Shown piece by piece: positions 60,354-64,000 of a stretch of DNA of 64,000 nt (positions are counted from its first letter, which is position 1; each line of letters begins with the position of its first letter). A program made the translations under genes and the position numbers. The notes beneath the pieces were generated by a model, which worked only from the letters and a program-made list of their open reading frames with translations, was not told where the DNA came from and ran no database searches. The DNA is from Narthecium ossifragum (lineage: Eukaryota > Streptophyta > Magnoliopsida > Dioscoreales > Nartheciaceae), in contig OY986966.1 in NCBI GenBank assembly GCA_963920575.1, positions 18,657,888 to 18,721,887 on the forward strand. The letters run 5' to 3'.

Positions 60354-62128
60354 TCAAGAATCAATCAAGACCTCTGGATAGGCTATATTTATGGTTGTGT
60401 TTGTGCCAGCATTGTTAGTGAGTAAGCTAATATGGTTTGTCGAAGTACATCTAGACAACACAACGTACAGTTGACCATGACTGAACACCGGGGTGCTTAG
60501 GTCGACACCTACAAACTTCAGTGACTGGCCCTGAGATTTGTTAATTATCATAGCATATGCTAATCGCACAGGAAACTGACGGTGGGACATTTAAATGGCA
60601 TCTCTTTACCAGACGACACCAACGATATTCATGGTATGAAAGCCGCCTCCCCAACTTTGTCCCCAGTCATTGCTTGTGCTTGTATAACTCATTGACAACA
60701 TTTAATCACCAGTAGGCATGTACCGTTGCAAAGTCCATCCTTTGGCGCCAGGTTCCTCAACAACATTATTAGAGCACCTACTTTCAAGTCCAGACGGAAT
60801 GGTGGCAAGCCTGACAGATCCAACATGTTGAGATACTTAGTCGGTTATCTACTCATGTCCGTGTGTTGTCCCTCATCAACAACCGCATTGTTAGCTGCAA
60901 GGTAGGTGATTATCTCTCCGGGGAACTTTTCCAATGCCTTCGCATTAATGTCAGTGACATCATCATTTTGTGCAGAGACGATTGTCCTCTCCATAAGAAA
61001 TGTTGGGGTGACAGTGGATAATACATCTAGTTGTGGGTAAACTGTGGACAATAAGCCCTCTATACTTTGGTACTGTTTCACAGTAGGTAGTAAAGTAACG
61101 GTTTCCCGTGGATTGAAAAAAAATTCACTAAATTATGTTCATGTCATATAGAAAATCAACCTATGGTTTGAATATCTTGGCTATAGTAGTCATACCTCAC
61201 TTATGAACTCCATGAAAGGCAATGAATAGGGGTGTGGAGTCCGCATGCGCATGTTTATAGTCAACTTCAAAGCTTTTATGTCTGACCATAAAAAAGAACT
61301 CCGCAGTGAGGCATCTACAACCTCTTCCCGGCTTCCCCTTGGGACAACTGGCAAAATCTGACGGAAGTCATCACCCAGTGCAATAGTCTTACCACCGAAC
61401 GGGTGTTCGCAATCGCATATGTCACGCAACGTCAGCTCAACAACTTCAACACAGTGTTTATGATGCACTGGCACTTCATCCCAAATTATGAGCTTTGTTT
61501 CTCTGAGAAGTTCCGCATGGGGCGATTGCTTACTAAATTTACGGTATGAATCTTGTGCTATGTCAAGTGGAATTTTGAAAGCCGAGTGAGCTGTGCGCCT
61601 GCCTGTCAACAATAAAGCACCAATACCTGATGAAGCAATGGTGACAAGTATATTACCGAGTTGTCGACACCTTTCAGCGATAGTGTTGTAAATAAATGTT
61701 TTTCCTGTGCCCGCACCTCCATTGAGGAAGAATGACCGTCCTTCATCTGAATTTACAGACGCCATTATTGCATCATATACAGAACGTTGTTCCTTATTCA
61801 ATATTTCTACCTTATTCGTAAAATCTGTATTCTTAGCATCGATGATTAGATGATGATGTTCCATAAGAAGCCTATTTGTGGAATGCGTCTGCCAATTACC
61901 TATAGGCAAGGGCATGGTGGGATAGTTCATCAAAGATGACCCCTGTTCCTGTAACATCTGTTCTAAGATGTACAAGCAGTAGTCCTTTACGTGTTCATCT
62001 GACGGTGACTTCATATGGAATTGAACACGTAAGAGATGGGGGAGGTCATCGTATATTTGAGTAGAAAATTGTGTCCATAGTGCGGTCGGATTATTTGGAT
62101 TACAGTATAAGAGTATGGTAGCAAACAT
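60354..62128 (-). pseudogene. Helitron PIF1-like helicase domain
   Basis: Walker [13 protein letters not shown], Walker [24 protein letters not shown] and NMRM identify a PIF1 superfamily helicase (62128-61190). The coding sequence reaches a probable intron donor (GAG|GTATGA, about 61189), resumes near 61081 (TVYPQLDVLSTV, AQNDDVTDINAKAL) and closes with [20 protein letters not shown] and YVVLSRCTS (60590-60354). Several stops between 60850 and 60600 break it. It would unwind DNA during rolling-circle transposition. Confidence 0.9.
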
Positions 62129-63288
62129 CTATCTCAATTGGTAACCCGTCTTCATAACAACCGCTTCTTGCATGCACTGAACCCATTCACCATCATCCTC
62201 CAACAAACCTAATGCTCGACATGCATCTTTAAATATCGGATGCTGAATCCCAGCAACAGTTCGTAGGTGCTCATATGATTCCGGTCCTTTAACAATAATC
62301 AGCAACAACCGAAGATAGAAGCACTCACCTTCGGTCGGTGAGACATAATACAGTCTGCCAATGGAGAAACCCCTTTGATGTGGCGTCCACATGCCAATTC
62401 TTTTTTGCCAAACATAATATTCAGGAAACTCTTGATAACTGTAGGCGTGTGCAGACACATCATTAGCACAGCGAGAGAAATATGCAGTCAAAGCTGTTCG
62501 CTTATTAGATGCCCGCTCAAGTACCACAGAGATTGGTTCCTGTGTGTTGAATACCACATTCTGTTCCCCGGGCAAGTGGACAGCAAGCCTCACAACCGCA
62601 TGATACTCCTCATGGAGGGGATACTCAAATAGACGCCATGCTGCTTCACATGGGCATATATAACTTGTGTTAATATACTGCTGAATTTCATCATCATCTC
62701 CCAAAACCATGGTAGTTCGATCGTGTCCCTTATAGATATATTTGTGAATGTAGGCCACACACTGAACACCTGCACAAACATCCACATTGATGTGGCAGTT
62801 AAAAATTCACAATAAGTATGGATTGTAGGGCACGATATCTCCATTATTAACCGGCACCCAATGAATTGATATATCAATGTCAATCAGACGTCGACGGTAT
62901 ATTGGGTACCCATCATTATCCATGCTTGTTCTGTCAGGGAGAGGCTTTGGGTACATTTTAGTACAACGACCATTCTCCATTCATGGTGTTGTGATACCCG
63001 CTGCTACAACCCAAGTTTCACACGGTCCATGCACCATGCAAGTCTTCACAGTGTCAAACAAAGCAAGGTCTGCTTGGTGGTTTGGAAATTCAGCAGAAAT
63101 GATGGAGTCAACATGCGCACATGTTTTTATGTTGTCTCGTCCCAACAAAAAAAATAGGGCATGCATATGCGGAAGTCCACGTTTCTGGAATTCAATGGTG
63201 AAAACATGCGCCAACTTACACCCGAAAACTTCGTTATCCTTGACCTCTGTAAGCAGTGCCTTTCTTTTTTCATTGAAAACACGGACTG
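62129..63288 (-). pseudogene. Helitron Rep (HUH) endonuclease domain, partial
   Basis: The helitron-like N domain has HVFTIEFQKRGLPHMHALFF, with the H-x-H metal site in PHMHA. After two stops comes the tyrosine motif AYIHKYIYKGHD, then a domain with CEAAWRLFEYPLHEEYHAVV, FSRCANDVSAHAYSYQEFPE and YVWQKR. The first part of the protein is beyond the LTR that interrupts it at 63288. The Rep protein nicks and joins single-stranded DNA. Confidence 0.9.
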
Positions 63289-64000
63289 TGATGATCTGTC
63301 CCTCTACTCCTAGGTTGACCGTCTAGGTTGGGCCCGTGGCTCGTTGTAGACCGCAAGGGCAATTTGATAAATTGCGTATTGTCGGTTTATTTCACACCCG
63401 CGTGGTCACACACAACCCCTTTTATTTGATTTATGTGTTTTCTAGAACCCTAGGCGGGCTTTGGATCGAAAGATCCAAGCTCAGGCGCGCAAAAACTTGT
63501 TTTTAGGACAGCTGGCGCCCCGTGTGCGATCGGTCGCTCCTAGGAGCGATCGACCGGAGCTGGGTCGGTTGTCGGTGCGACCGACGTGTTCGGATAAGGA
63601 TGCAAACCGACTTAACCTGGCCCAATCTGACCGATCGGTCTGTACATGTATGATCTTGATTTATGATGGACATGAGAGTTGGAGATCTTTGGATATACTC
63701 TTAGGTGCAACTGGTTTCATAATTTTTGGGTTTTCCTATGAATTGTTATGATTTTCCTTTGGTTGGGCTACGTTGCATAAATTAAAGGTAATTATTGAAT
63801 TTAATGGTTTTGATTAGCGTTTTCCCAGAAATCGAGCCATCGGATGTTTCCCAGTTTTGGATATGTCAATCCCAGCATGTTTACCTATGTTTTGTCTAAG
63901 TTGGATCTCGAATCCGACGTTGTTTGGATGTCGGATTGATGAGGTCGTTTAGCCTCTAATTTGAGGATCTTGATGATTAAATACTATTATATGTTCATCT
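63289..64000 (+). mobile_element. Gypsy (Tekay/Del-like) LTR, runs off the window
   Basis: Begins TGTGATGATCTGTCCCTCTA immediately after CGGAC in the Helitron. In the order GTGGCTCGTTGTAGACCGCA, CACACCCGCG, GGATCGAAAGATCC, then a variable palindrome segment, and ACGTTGTTTGGATGTCGGAT, it matches the solo LTR at 16112-18506 read on its minus strand. The rest of the element lies beyond 64000, so whether it is complete is unknown. Confidence 0.85.
63530..63645 (+). repeat. Palindrome array in LTR (CGATCGGTC type)
   Basis: TCGCTCCTAGGAGCGA (63534-63549) is a perfect 16-base palindrome. GTCGGT-GCG-ACCGAC (63571-63585) and GACCGATCGGTC (63629-63640) follow. They occupy the same LTR position as the GGATCGATCC array at 18197-18295 but with different sequence. 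Confidence 0.88.

Larger units (their letters stand above)
60354..63288 (-). mobile_element. Helitron body (Rep and PIF1 helicase), broken
   Basis: Minus-strand order is Rep endonuclease then helicase, as in plant Helitrons. The upstream end is cut at 63288 by an LTR insertion, so the Rep N-terminus is missing. The 3' terminus (hairpin and CTRR) was not identified. In-frame stops occur at about 62980 and 62817, with more between 60600 and 60850. A probable intron starts at 61189. Confidence 0.9.

Overview
The window is nuclear DNA of a flowering plant. The evidence is spliced GT-AG genes, a plant-type Pol III U6 gene (USE plus TATA), NAC-domain and FAR1-type proteins, and dense nested plant transposons. 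A monocot is likely but not proven. Only two protein genes look intact and host-owned: a small GPI-anchor gene resembling PIG-Y (6853-10124, +) and a nascent polypeptide-associated complex alpha subunit (31989-36164, -, four exons). One near-intact U6 snRNA gene (5649) is host-owned too. Almost all the rest is transposable-element sequence in various stages of decay.

Layout. 0-13 kb: three decayed copies of one U6 locus, a NAC-domain pseudogene, the PIG-Y-like gene, and two AT-rich terminal-repeat elements, one with a 105-bp tandem array. 13-22.3 kb: a nearly complete L1-type LINE with a 15-bp target duplication and poly(A), hit by two solo LTRs (2395 and 861 bp). Each solo LTR has its own 5-bp duplication, and in both cases the reading frame of ORF2 is recovered across the insertion. 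22.7 kb: a second NAC fragment. 23.1-29.0 kb: a complete MULE with 87-bp terminal repeats differing at one base. It carries a three-exon transposase with four nonsense codons and a convergent GRF-zinc-finger gene. 29.4-31.3 kb: two 5'-truncated LINE tails and a cluster of consecutive hairpins. 32-36 kb: the NAC-alpha gene. 37-45.8 kb: a mosaic of a Gypsy LTR with palindrome arrays, a Gypsy element that lost its reverse transcriptase, and a headless and tailless Copia body. 45.8-46.7 kb: a third NAC-domain pseudogene. A 200-base gap of N lies at 47138-47337. 49.2-55.9 kb: a second MULE with 9-bp target duplication and about 457-bp terminal repeats. It encodes a broken FAR1-like transposase, and both terminal repeats contain a fragment of a CIPK kinase exon. 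57-64 kb: an AT-rich element abutting an endogenous caulimovirid movement-protein fragment, a palindromic MITE, and a Helitron body (Rep plus PIF1 helicase) cut by a Gypsy LTR that leaves the window.

The genes do not form a pathway. The window is best read as two small housekeeping genes in a transposon graveyard whose insertion order can be reconstructed. The observations most worth pursuing are (1) LTR segments at equivalent positions that carry short perfect palindromes of different sequence in related LTRs, (2) the MULE whose terminal repeats have incorporated a CIPK exon, and (3) the MULE carrying a GRF-finger gene beside its transposase.
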